A stretch of 64,000 bases of DNA from Isoetes taiwanensis (taxonomy: Eukaryota; Streptophyta; Lycopodiopsida; Isoetales; Isoetaceae), in NCBI GenBank assembly GCA_021234155.1, contig JAJEKV010000094.1:2887442-2951441 (forward strand). Reading direction: 5' to 3'. The notes beneath the pieces were generated by a model that was not told where the DNA came from, did no database searches, and saw only the letters and a list, made by a program, of their open reading frames with translations. The position numbers and the translations under genes were made by a program. Shown here piece by piece: positions 42,240 through 52,353 of this stretch. Each line of letters begins with the position of its first letter. Within the stretch, counting starts at the first letter, position 1.

Positions 42240-43357
42240 TTCTGTACATTGTGGCTGATGGCTTAATATATTAATTTTTGAACTTTTTTGTATTTATTCC
42301 TTTGTATGTTTCTGTTATTGTAATTCAATACTAGTTTGTTCCATTTTTCTAGATTTATCTTCACTCTTACAATGCGCGATACCAACAGACAGACACTCCG
42401 TACCAGAACAACTATAAAAAGTGATTCTAGGGACAATCATCACATGTAATAAACCGAGCGTCTTAAATATCATCTTGAACCAAAGAAAATACAGGATGTT
42501 TTCGTGGACAAAGAGTTTTTTCTGTGTTGTCATGTTAAAGTCAAAGCACATGGAGTTTTTCCAATTTTACGCTGGTTCAAACATGATAGTGGATGATATT
42601 CTAAACCGTAAGAAACACTCTTTTAGTTACATTTGATGAAACTACCTTTCATCTCGTTTATGACTTCTCTTCAAGTACAAATTTTATTAAACGAGGGACT
42701 TAGGCATTTTTACACCAGTTTGCTTTGTATTTCCAATCCACGTTGTAGATTGTTGATAACACATGAAGCATTGTCCTTTAATGTTCCTTCACATCCCATA
42801 TTTGCTGGCCAAAAGGGGTGTTATTGGCCATTACTGGTGCAGTTGCATTATGCTGTTCTTGAAGCTAGGCTTCAATTGGTCTTGGGGAGATCATCTTGAC
42901 AGGCCCTGGAAATCTTGGGATCTAGAGGTGTTGTAGAGTATAACAAGCTAAGAATTTTCAAAGGTTAACCCTATCCAATTCCAGTTATGATGGGCTTTGT
43001 AGCATACGTATGATAACAATACGGTAAATCCGAATTCATGTTTCAAACCTGGATCCAGATCCGTAGCAGCAGTATCAGTGCAAGTCCCGAATTGGGTGCG
43101 ATCCAAATCGCTGCATTTTCCATAAATGGTGCCTCTTGCTAGTAAATCCGGGCCCTGGAAGCAGACCCACATCATCAAAATGAGGCGGCAACCGCCCTGA
43201 ATTAAAAACTCTTTCTTTTTTAGACCTATGAAGTTCGGGCAACATAAAAAAGAAGAGGCACCTGAGGTGATAACAGGAGCGGTGAACGACAATGCCAAGT
43301 AAGCACCGCGTGTCGAATCTATAAAGGGAATGCAAGCGAAAGCTGTGGGGAACAAAA
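42240..43357. other. Intergenic region between the two host genes
   Basis: About 1.1 kb with no supported gene. It contains the oxidoreductase 3' UTR and the promoter region of the VOC gene. Antisense open frames at 42948-43555 overlap the VOC exon and have no motifs. Confidence 0.5.
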
Positions 43358-44012
43358 ATGGCGGAAAACGGGCTGCCCACAACTTCCTTCAACCACATCT
43401 CGCGCAACTGCAGGGACCTCAACAGGTCGCTCGATTTCTACGTTAATGTTGTGGGTTTTGAGCTCGTAAAACGCCCCCAATCTCTCGACGGAGAGGGCGC
43501 CTGGTGGGTGTTCTTCCTTCCCAATCCAACCATATCCTTCAGGCTTTTCCTTCATTTTTTTTTCGTTTTTTTTCCCCCAGGTTATACAAACACGGCATTG
43601 GCATCCATCTCCTACACTGGGGCTCTGAACGAAGCCTTCGCGCTGCCAGACCTGATGCAGATATCGATCCCAAAGCAGACCATATTTCTTTTCAGGTTCC
43701 TTGCCTTCCTTGCACCATTTTTCCCCCTATTTTGTGCTTGTTTTCTTTCTCTGTTTTTCATTGAGGTTTTTTGTGTTCCTCCTTTGGTTTTCTTAGGCTG
43801 ACGATGTTGATGCCATAAAAAGAATTCTCAAGGACGCAGATATCAGGTACATTAGCCGAGTTGTTGAAGAGAAAGGCATCAAGGTTGAACAGATTTTTTT
43901 CCATGATCCTGATGGTTATATGATTGAAATTTGTACTTGTCAACGTTTGCCCATTGAGCCCCTTCCTGGTGGCGCTTCTGCTGCTTTGCTTAATGGAAAT
44001 GGACCAACCTAG
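43358..44012 (+). CDS. VOC-superfamily (glyoxalase I-like) protein
   Basis: Three exons with GT-AG introns: 43358-43503, 43581-43695, 43797-44012. They make 477 bp and 158 aa, near the usual size of small plant glyoxalase/bleomycin-resistance-like proteins. Two beta-alpha-beta-beta-beta modules are visible. Candidate metal-site residues are His13 (SFNHIS), His83 (KADHISF) and Glu131 (DGYMIEIC). The motif DPDGYMIEIC is characteristic of the VOC fold. Such proteins act on methylglyoxal adducts or related small substrates in the cytosol; the exact substrate cannot be read from sequence. All frames join cleanly, so the gene looks functional. Confidence 0.88.
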
Positions 44013-44398
44013 TATGCGCTTTCAGAGTTTTGGTTGTAAATACTTATTTTTCTTGCTCAACTCTTGGTTCAAGTTTAGATTGCTTAACAAGCGCTTTCCA
44101 ATAAGCATTTCTTCGATATAACTCTTGGTTCAAGTTTGCGCTTTCCAATAAGCATTTCTTCGATATATGGATCAAGATGAGAAGTTTCTAGGCATCTAGG
44201 AGGGGTTGCTGCTTCAAAGCATGGGCTTTAATGTTGTAAAGAAAATGTTCCCCCACTCTTTTTGAGACACTTATCCTAATGTGGATCAACTTCCGCTTCC
44301 GATGGAGAGATATAAAAAAAGCAATTTCTAGAGGAAAATGGCTGTGCCCATTTTTTATTATAATGCATTTATAAATTATGTTATGCAAAAAGTACAAA

Positions 44399-44525
44399 AC
44401 ATGATTGATGGTTTCCGAAAGGATTAGTTTTACATGCTTTGATGCACTTACAATGTACAAAACATGAATGATGGTTTCAGAAAGGATTAGTTTTACATGC
44501 TTTGATGCACTTACAATGTTATCTC
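44399..44525 (+). repeat. 63 bp direct duplication
   Basis: ACATGATTGATGGTTTCCG at 44399 and ACATGAATGATGGTTTCAG at 44462 start near-identical 63 bp units. No gene is present here. Confidence 0.85.
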
Positions 44526-44821
44526 TCATGGGATGTTTAACAATGCCTCTATGCCATTCATTATCATCGGTGCTAGAGGAACAATATTTATGATACTGTG
44601 CTAGAAGGAACGTATTTATGATATTGTGCTGTTATGATCTTGGTGCACTTTTTGTTTTTGCTTTACTGTTGCGCTCCTTTTATTAGGTTCAATGGGTCGG
44701 TTGGTCTCCATAGATTATAACGACTATTCAATTCATTTTAACTGGAAGGGATCAACCTAGTATCCGATGGAGTCACCTCTATGACGAGAGGGATAACACC
44801 CTGGAACGATACTTATCTTGT

Positions 44822-45690
44822 TCCATACTAGACTAATCTTGTTTGGCTGCCGCAAGGTAGTGGGATAAACTAGCTAGTCTGTACAAGATTAGTCTAGTAT
44901 GGACCTTAAACAAGCTCTAAAAAATTAATGGGCCATGGATCGACCGCTGTCTTACAGCGCTATGGTGCCCAACTTCCTAAGGTGGGATTATATCCTACCT
45001 ACAAAGTGTGCATGTAAGGCAAAAGTTTTGCCCAACGGATGTGTGGTGAGTTGGTATAGGCCTAGTAATGCCAAAATAAATGTGCATTTGGTCATGGGTT
45101 CAAACCTTGCCAATGTATGTTTATCTTTGGAAGTTGGTTACTGGGGTTATACGATGATGATCCCCGACGTGGTAGAACTTAAAAGCCTATACGTGTCCTC
45201 CACTTTGGCTGCCGACGTGGTAGAACTTAAAAGCCTATACGTGTCCTCCACTTTGGCTGCCGCAAGGTAGTGGGATAAACTAGCTAGTCTGTACAAGATT
45301 AGTCTAGTATGGACCTTAAACAAGCTCTAAATCTAGTATGGACCTTAAACAAGCTCTAAAAAATTAATGGGCCATGGATCGACCGCTATGGTGCCCAACT
45401 TCCTAAGGTGGGATTATATCCTACCTACAAAGTGTGCATGTAAGGCAAAAGTTTTGCCCAACGGATGTGTGGTGAGTTGGTATAGGCCTAGTAATGCCAA
45501 AATAAATGTGCATTTGGTCATGGGTTCAAACCTTGCCAATGTATGTTTATCTTTGGGAGTTGGTTACTGGGGTTATACGATGATGATCCCCGACGTGGTA
45601 GAACTTAAAAGCCTATACGTGTCCTCCACTTTGGCTGCCGCAAGGTAGTGGGATAAACTAGCTAGTCTGTACAAGATTAGTCTAGTATGG
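44822..45690 (+). repeat. Tandem copies of a tRNA-derived SINE-like unit
   Basis: A unit of about 380-410 bp starts with GCTGCCGCAAGGTAGTGGG at 44846 and 45256, with its head repeated again at 45634. Each full unit carries a pol III A-box-like stretch (GTGTGGTGAGTTGGTATAGG at 45041 and 45467) and a B-box (GGGTTCAAACC at 45096 and 45522), spaced as in a tRNA gene. The first unit also contains an internal 48 bp duplication near 45175-45240. Perfect 21 bp inverted sequences (44822-44842 and 44883-44903) lie around the first unit's start. This is a retroposed element family, not a tRNA gene. Confidence 0.7.
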
Positions 45691-45838
45691 AACTTGTCTA
45701 GATTACTTATGAACCTTGGAACAAGAAACCTTTGTAGCTAGTTGCGCAAAAAGGATCGATCCGACTTCCATTTCGCGCTGTAGGGGAATGCCACATGCCA
45801 CCACCATAATGCACACCAGCAAAATTAGACGAATGGGA

Positions 45839-45917
45839 TGCCATTCTGGCATGTACCGATGGGGTCCTGCGACTGGCGTTAGTCGGGAGCGGGTCACTGG
45901 TACATGCCAGAATGGCA
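45839..45917. repeat. Perfect 19 bp inverted repeat (stem-loop)
   Basis: TGCCATTCTGGCATGTACC at 45839-45857 is exactly inverted at 45899-45917, leaving a 41-base loop. It could fold into a stable hairpin, as a small MITE or a microRNA-like precursor might. No expression evidence is available. Confidence 0.8.
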
Positions 45918-46238
45918 TACCAAATATTGTGAACCCACAATATGGTATTTGGGGAGCAAAATTTGTCTGCGCTTGCTTCCCCATACGATTTTTGAGGCGC
46001 CAGACCATCTTGAGATCTTGCAGGGATGGTGCCAAGCAGAACCTCCCTTCAGCGACGATGTGCAGCCGGTTCTGCAAGTCTTGGCAACAGTTTTGAACGT
46101 TTTGGAATAAAAAGGGCAAAAGCTATGGCACGACAACAAAGGAAGCGAAATGAAGGCACTTCTGCCATTTTTCTTACATCATTGCATCTATGCAAGCTTA
46201 TTGAAGCTATGTTTGTTGTATTTTCTATTCATTCAGTC

Positions 46239-46515
46239 TTACATGCTTCTGGCGGCTTCAAATCAATGGATTCGACTGCAGGTAAGAATCTTGGTAAAAC
46301 TTGTGGATTCGGCTGCAAATCTTATGTGTTTTTGACGTTTTATAGTGACATTTGATGGAAACATGGGAAGCAGTCTTGCATGCTTCTGGCGGCTCCAAAT
46401 CAGTAGATTTGAATGCAGGTAAGAGTCTTATAATCATTATTGTAGATTCGGCTGCAAGATTTTAGTAAATCTCATGTGTTTTTTTATGTTTTATAGTGAT
46501 ATTTGACGGAAATAT
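46239..46515 (+). repeat. Duplicated exon-intron module
   Basis: Two copies of about 130 bp begin TGCTTCTGGCGGCT near 46244 and 46382. Each has a donor (GCAG then GTAAGA) and an acceptor (TTTTATAG) followed by TGACATTTGA or TGATATTTGA. They lie just upstream of the transposase-like exon at 46626, so may be duplicated 5' exons. Confidence 0.7.
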
Positions 46516-46625
46516 GATGGCTCAAGCAAAGATTACTCACTAAACAGGTAAAATCACATATATTTTGGAATGTTCTTGCATGCCTTTAAGATTCTAGGTT
46601 TTCATTTTGTATTTTCTTGTGCATG

Positions 46626-48065
46626 CAGATATTGGTGAAGCAATTGTCTCTGTAATTGACTTTGCTGAAAATTACAGTTTTAAAATTCAGAGGAAGGCAC
46701 AATCTTGCCACTGGCACACGGACCAGGCCTCAATTCTGGTTCATATCACATATAGACATGCAACCCAAGCTGAGATAGAGGAGATGGAAGTTAAAGAGGC
46801 AGAGCAAAGAGAAGCAGAGCGGGATAAGCTGAAAAGAAAGAAGAAGACAAGTCAGGAGATCATCAGCACCAATCAGAGGAGAATTATAAAGGAAGTGCAA
46901 TTTTATATTTCAGATGACAAGGAGCATAGCACTGAGTTTGTACAACATTGCTTGAAAGTACATCGACCGGCTTAGAGCCTGTAACATTGAGTACAAGAAA
47001 CATATTTTTAGAGTGATGGTTGCACATCCAGGTTTAAAGGAGCAAGGCGGTATTTAGGAAGGAACTATGTGTGTAGTGAAGGAATTTTATGGTATTTATG
47101 GAAGGGAACATATGTGCAATATTGAAAAGTTTTGCAAAGAGAGCATTGAGTATGAGTGGAATTTCATTTTGCTGGTACATGATGAACAATTCTCATATGG
47201 GCAAAGGAGAACATGTTTTGATGGACAAGGTGTCAAAGATGATGATATATTTGAGTTCTTAACATCTTTTTGGCAAAGTACCTTACAACATGTATATACT
47301 AATTGAATATATTTCTTTGAGTCAATCTTGTAGTCTAGGTACTTTAAAATACAATTATGACATTGTCGATTTCATGAACTGGTACATGATGAACAATCCA
47401 CTAACACCCTCATATAAGAAGGTAAATTCTTGTTTTTTCTTATATTTTTCTTAGATTTGAAGTTGCATGAATCTGTTTTATATTGCAGGTTCTTTTGGCA
47501 TATTGATCCCCAAAGTGTAGACAAATCTGAAAGGAAGGAGTGGAAAACACTATGTGGGAGCTCTAAACTTCATTGCATCAGACCATGTGACAAAAAGAAC
47601 CCTGCAAAAGTTGCTTACATGTGCCTCTCTTGCTATTGTTCCTATTGCTTTCATGGTAAAAGGGATTATTGCACGAACAAAGCACGTTTGGGAGCATGGC
47701 TCACAGCAGAACTGAAACCAAAGGTTGCTGGAGAAACATCCACAACAATTAGTCAGGAGGAAGAAGAAGAAGATGAAGAAGAAGAAGAAGAAGATGAAGA
47801 AGTAGATTACCTTAGTTCTCTTCTAGAAGTTGGAGATAACTTTGCTGTAAATACACATCCAGAAGATGAAGAGGGAGTTGACTTTTATGTTCTTAGGTGT
47901 ACAGAGACTAAACACACATTGTTAGATGCATATGAAGATGCTTGGGGTATTGCATTTGGTGTAGGAGAAGTTATAGTTTCTGGCCATTACTACAAGCAAA
48001 CAGATGCACTCCAATTTGAGTTGCTATTGAACAAGCCAGTTGCTAGTTTGTATAGCCCGATGTGA
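46626..48065 (+). pseudogene. Transposase-like relic A (DFAENY / SDGC family)
   Basis: Following an acceptor (GTGCATGCAG), the frame reads IVSVIDFAENYSFKIQ, HWHTDQASILVHITYRH and FYISDDKEHSTEFVQ. These are the same blocks as relic B at 57198. The next block appears in another frame as SDGCTSRFKGARRYLG (about 47015). A second open part (47500-48065) holds a Cys-rich segment (CLSCYCSYCFHGKRDYC), a run of Glu/Asp, and a terminal domain starting DFYVLRCTETKHTLLDAYED. The Asp, Glu and His positions suggest an RNase H-like nuclease. I infer a transposase from its recurrence with two different neighbours. Frameshifts between 46975 and 47430 make it inactive. Confidence 0.6.
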
Positions 48066-48792
48066 AGTTTGATTGGAGAATCTTGGTAAGCAGGGGTGAA
48101 AGCATGTTAGGGCCTACATAAAAATTACCTTGCTGCAAGTACATAATTGTATTTTAAAGTACCTAGACTACAAGATTGACTAAAAGAAATTGTGTTATAT
48201 TCAAGAGTAGTAGTATATACATGTTGTAAGGTACTTTTGTGATGTGAAGTTTGATATGGAGAAACTTGGTAAACAACATTTTCAAAATGAGTGAAGAGAC
48301 ATGCCAAAAAGTTATGGCATCCCTTCCAGTAGAGTGCTAATTCTGCTGCCCGTTTTTTCTGCTTTTGCTTCGAAGAAGCAGAAGTTGAGTTTTTAGATGT
48401 ACACTGGCTCTTTCCTGCCATATTCTTTCTTATATTCTTTATAATTCGTTATCAATGAAAACTAACAAATTCTTTGTTGCACAAATGTTCCTTGTCCTCA
48501 CAGCTTTAAAAGAAAAGCTCAGATGGGTCTGCTTTTCATACTTATGCTTTGTCTGCTTACATGCTTTCTGTTTTCAGTTAACTATTACAGACTTGATGCT
48601 GATGGACATGGAAAACAGATTGCAAGTTTTTAAATGAACAAAGTTTACACAAGTGTAGGTAAATGCCTGAAACATTGAATTTACATTAATATCCGTTTCT
48701 GTTACAAAAGTGTACAGCTATGTACTCATATCCAGTATCCACAAAAAAACAGCTGTTATAACTTAAGTTACATCTTAAGTTACATGAAGTTC
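48066..48792. other. Spacer downstream of relic A
   Basis: About 700 bp with no supported gene. Part of it (48150-48250) repeats, inverted, sequence at 47270-47350 (AAGTACCTTACAACATGTAT and CAATCTTGTAGTCTAGGTAC), so the relic is partly duplicated in reverse. Confidence 0.5.
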
Positions 48793-49692
48793 TTAAAGTT
48801 CAGTATCTTCAATGTTCTCAAAGTCAGGATCTTCAATGTGGGTCTGATCTTGTGTTATTTCTTCTCTTGCAGTTTCCTCCTGTTTATCGGTATCTTCAAT
48901 GTTGGTCTGATCAGTATCTTCAATGTGTTCAGTATCAGTATGGAGAATCTGTGTTGTGTCTTCTTTTGCAGGTTCATCCAATTTTTCAACACCAACAATA
49001 TCTTTCACCAATTGCATGCTTCCCTCAATTGCTACTTTCCATCTTGCAAGTTTTTTCAAGTGGTCAACAGTAAGCTTGAGTATGTTGATGTCTACTTCCT
49101 TGACCACATCAACATGAAGCTGCTGGTGCAACCACTTTTGAGGATTCTTTGAATGAAGCCAAGTGTGCAAACATGCTTTTATGTAGTTGAATACCTTATC
49201 ATTTTCCTCATTGTCAAAGCTCTCAACTATTAAACATGTGTCTGGTGGGGACAAGAAAGTCTTGTACAAAGAGTCATCCACAAGCACAACATCCTGTACA
49301 TCATTAAAAGCTGTGTAAACTTTGACAATTGGCTTCATAAATACTGGTTTGGTTGCACTGCATGGAAACATAAAAGGCAGCACCTCACATTCATTCTGAC
49401 CCCAAATGAATTTGAATTTAGCAATGTAGTGTGCTGGCAGAATACTGTTAAGGATTTGTATGATGTTGTGCTTCATCATGCTAGACCAAATCCCAACTTC
49501 AAATCTTTCAAAACTCCAATCCAAGAACTCTTGTAAAAAAGGTCTGCAAATAACCACTTTCCCTGCTGTGTAATACTTCTTGAGCCCTGGTGGAATCTTT
49601 ACTTTCGCTCTTTTTTGGAAGGTGTTCACCAAAACTCCATTAATGTCTAAGATGACACGTTTTTTCTTTTCTAAATCCTCTGCAACATCCAT
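48793..49692 (-). CDS. FCP1-like HAD-family protein
   Basis: An intact 299-codon frame from ATG at 49692. HAD motif I reads VILDINGVLVNTF with the nucleophile Asp16. The second Asp of the usual DxD is Asn18, as in a plant subgroup of FCP1-like proteins with a D-x-N-G motif. Motif III/IV region: VVLVDDSLYKTFLSPPDTC. The FCP1/SCP fold covers about residues 12-190. FCP1 relatives dephosphorylate the RNA polymerase II tail, but the Asn change leaves activity uncertain. The last 70 residues form an acidic repeat of the IEDTD kind. It converges on relic A and may be its cargo or an independent gene. Confidence 0.65.
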   Translation of the reverse strand: MDVAEDLEKKKRVILDINGVLVNTFQKRAKVKIPPGLKKYYTAGKVVICRPFLQEFLDWSFERFEVGIWSSMMKHNIIQILNSILPAHYIAKFKFIWGQNECEVLPFMFPCSATKPVFMKPIVKVYTAFNDVQDVVLVDDSLYKTFLSPPDTCLIVESFDNEENDKVFNYIKACLHTWLHSKNPQKWLHQQLHVDVVKEVDINILKLTVDHLKKLARWKVAIEGSMQLVKDIVGVEKLDEPAKEDTTQILHTDTEHIEDTDQTNIEDTDKQEETAREEITQDQTHIEDPDFENIEDTEL

Positions 49693-50520
49693 AAGAAAAG
49701 AAACTTAAACATCAACATGACAACAATTAAAGAATTATGACATTTACCTTCATTTTCATAGAATTGAAGGTAAATGAAGTTCTTGAACTACTATACTAGG
49801 TAGTTGCCTGGCAGTTATTTTGTCCTTTGCGTGTCTCCCCTATTTAGGTCCCTAGTCTCGTCCTTTCCTTCATCAGCTCCTCAACGTGCATCTCTTCTTC
49901 TTGGAGTTTCAAGCCCCACCCGCCCACCCTTGTTCCTTCCGTCATAAAGGTGTTTCCTTGGTTGTTGGCCCTAGTGCCAGTTGGAGGCTTTCATGCCAGT
50001 TGTTGGCCTTAGCGCCTGGTTGGAAGCCCTTGTGCTTAGTTGGAGACCCTAGTGTCTTGTGGGCCCTTGTGCCTATGGGGAGGCCCTAGAGCCTGGATGA
50101 GCCCGAGGGGCCTTTTTTAGCTTATTTTTCTTTTTTGTTTTGCAGATACCAAGCTGCTTAGTTGGAGACCCTAGAGTCTTGTGGGCCCTCGTGCCTCGTG
50201 CCTATGGGGAGGCCCTAGAGCCTGGAGGAACCTGAAGGGCCTTTTTTAGCTTAATTTTTTCCTTTGTTTTGCAGATGCCAGGTTGGGAGGATGCAGTAAT
50301 TGATCTGTCAAGTTGAGAGTGGATCCTAGTCCATTGTCTGAGGATTGTTACGGTTTATGCACGAACCTTGTTCCGTTCTTCATGTCAGAGCATGTTCTAT
50401 ACCTATGTACTCATCCCAACAAGGCTAGTAGGCCTGAGGGAAACTTGTTACACCATTAGAATTCTAGCCTGGTTAATGATCCTATTATGATCTGGGTTTT
50501 TCCTCGAAAACCCGAAAGGG
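49693..50520. other. Region between the HAD gene and the DIRS element
   Basis: No supported gene. A direct duplication of about 122 bp covers 50033-50280 (units beginning TGCTTAGTTGGAGACCCTAG) and includes GGCCTTTTTTAGCTTA and TTTTGCAGAT in both copies. A small GC-rich inverted repeat (CCTCGAAAACCCGAAAGGGC, 50502-50523) marks the end next to the DIRS element. Confidence 0.6.
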
Positions 50521-50529
50521 CGAGGTTTT

Positions 50530-52353
50530 TTAATCCCGATTATAATGGTTTAATATTGTATAATGGTTTAATATTTTAATAATGTTAGTATTGGTCCATG
50601 ATTGAGAGAAAGCATCGGGTGGCGATAAAATACCAGGAAGTGGATGCCAACAATTAAAATTAGAAATACGAGCATTATAAGCATTGGCAAAACGATCCCA
50701 GTCATGGGGTCCCCATCTCATCTCTATCAAGGAAAAAGCTGCATCAGATAACATATAGTCATCAAAATCAATAATTTTTGATAGATAGTCAGCCCATTGG
50801 TTTAGGTTCCGAGGAATCCAGGCTGGTTTAAGGGTAATTCTATGCTTAGAACACAAAATAAAGATCCGGATACATAAGGAATGTAGGTGACAAACACGGG
50901 ATCCACCTTTAGACAGGATAAAATAAGCATTTAAGGAATCACCAAAAGCCGTAACTTGGGAGTTCTGCAAGGATAAAGCACGCTTCTCCAGGAAATGTAG
51001 CAAAGCCAAAAGCTCACGGGCAGTTGAGGATGAAGTCTTCTCGGCATCAGAGAAAGAACCGACAAATTCAGAACTCGGAAAGGAACCATGAAGCCAAACT
51101 CCCCACCCTGAGTTACTAGCATCATAGCATAAGGAAATGGCAGGGTTGAGGGGTTCCCAAATGTAAGCATTGTTAAGGAGATCAAAGGAAGAGAACCAAA
51201 GGAAAATCTCAGCATGTTCTCGCTGGGATAACTGCAAATGTTGGGACCAAGATGTAATGGAAGCATAAAGGTTAGCAAGATTGAATGATAAGAGTTTGGA
51301 GAATGGGCCAAAAACCATACGGAAAGACTCGATCATACCCATAAAAGAGGCTAAAGTTCGCGCCGGAACATAATCAGCAGCAAGGAGTTTCGATGCTAGG
51401 CTAAAAAATTTCTGGCGCCTTGCAGGAGCAATAGACAAGAAACCCGAAGATGAATCAACCATAAAGCCTAAGAATTTGGCCACATGAGAACATTCTAGCT
51501 GGCACTTATACAGGGCTAAAACAAAGCCGGCTGCCTCAAAATCCTGCATCACCAAAGCTTTGAGATTCTTAAAATTAGTGACAGGAGTAGCAAATAAGAA
51601 GTCGTCTGTGTAGGGAATGCAACGACAACCTTTAGCACGCCATAGACGTACTAGTTGTCGCATTAGTTTGGTAAATACATAACATGCAGAAGAAAGACCA
51701 AATGGTAAGGATGTAAACATGTAGAAAGTACCCTCGAACTCAAAGCCAAGGTATGTCCAACAAACAGGGTTAATATCGACATGATGGTATCCAGAGTGGA
51801 GATCAAAAGTGAACAAGGCATCATTAGGTTTGACAATATCACGAACTTCCCTTATAGTCTCATATTTGAAAGGGATATGAGCTAAGCAACTATTGACATA
51901 ACGAAGGTCCAAAATAAGACGAAATTTATTCCTGGCTTTGGGCACCACGCCCAAGGGTGAGCATATGAAGGGGATTAATTTTGAAACAATAGCAGCACCT
52001 GAGGCAAGCAAATCCTTGATAGCACCCCTAACAAACTCTGCATGTTGCTGTACAGACTTATGGTTTGGCTGAGACCAAGGTTGACTAGGGGGACCATGTA
52101 GCCAAGGAAGAGAATATCCATTACTGACCCAATCAAGCACCATAGCAGATGAACAAAAGGATTTCCAAAATGCCAAGCGGTCTTTCAATCTATTGCGCAA
52201 ATACGTCACCGATGGGTGCAAAATTTGTGAAGGCGATGTGCTTATATCTGTAACAATGCAGAAGTCATACTCAATTAGTAACACGTAACCATGCAACTGC
52301 GCATCCATCTCGATCGCAATCCGCATTATACCATCATAACAATACCAATACAA
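50530..52353 (-). CDS. DIRS-type reverse transcriptase / RNase H
   Basis: A 607-codon open frame. RT blocks include LDLRYVNSCLAHIPFKYE, FTFDLHSGYHHVDI (first Asp), SLPFGLSSACYVFTKLMRQL and the active site CRCIPYTDDFLFATPV. RNase H acidic residues are seen in SLCYDASNSGWGVWLHG, STARELLALLHFL, AFGDSLNAYFIL and WIPRNLNQWADYLSK. The LPWLHGPPS and VLDWVSNGY blocks near the N-terminus are typical of the DIRS group and not of Ty3. The frame is uninterrupted, so the enzyme might still be functional; its ATG is uncertain. The C-terminus runs into the terminal repeat. Confidence 0.85.
   Translation of the reverse strand: MYWYCYDGIMRIAIEMDAQLHGYVLLIEYDFCIVTDISTSPSQILHPSVTYLRNRLKDRLAFWKSFCSSAMVLDWVSNGYSLPWLHGPPSQPWSQPNHKSVQQHAEFVRGAIKDLLASGAAIVSKLIPFICSPLGVVPKARNKFRLILDLRYVNSCLAHIPFKYETIREVRDIVKPNDALFTFDLHSGYHHVDINPVCWTYLGFEFEGTFYMFTSLPFGLSSACYVFTKLMRQLVRLWRAKGCRCIPYTDDFLFATPVTNFKNLKALVMQDFEAAGFVLALYKCQLECSHVAKFLGFMVDSSSGFLSIAPARRQKFFSLASKLLAADYVPARTLASFMGMIESFRMVFGPFSKLLSFNLANLYASITSWSQHLQLSQREHAEIFLWFSSFDLLNNAYIWEPLNPAISLCYDASNSGWGVWLHGSFPSSEFVGSFSDAEKTSSSTARELLALLHFLEKRALSLQNSQVTAFGDSLNAYFILSKGGSRVCHLHSLCIRIFILCSKHRITLKPAWIPRNLNQWADYLSKIIDFDDYMLSDAAFSLIEMRWGPHDWDRFANAYNARISNFNCWHPLPGILSPPDAFSQSWTNTNIIKILNHYTILNHYNRD

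Noticed and set aside
43319-43327. CTATAAAGG as TATA box of the VOC gene
   Set aside because: It lies only about 30-40 bp from the ATG, leaving almost no 5' UTR; not convincing.
42948-43555. Minus-strand frames over the VOC gene start
   Set aside because: Antisense to a well-supported exon, without motifs or splice support.
45041-45106. A tRNA gene (A- and B-box motifs)
   Set aside because: No cloverleaf with paired acceptor stem could be drawn, and the motifs sit inside a repeated unit of about 400 bp, so it is treated as a SINE.
45703-46139. Frames on both strands near 45.7-46.1 kb
   Set aside because: Mutually overlapping, no motif, and partly explained by the perfect inverted repeat.
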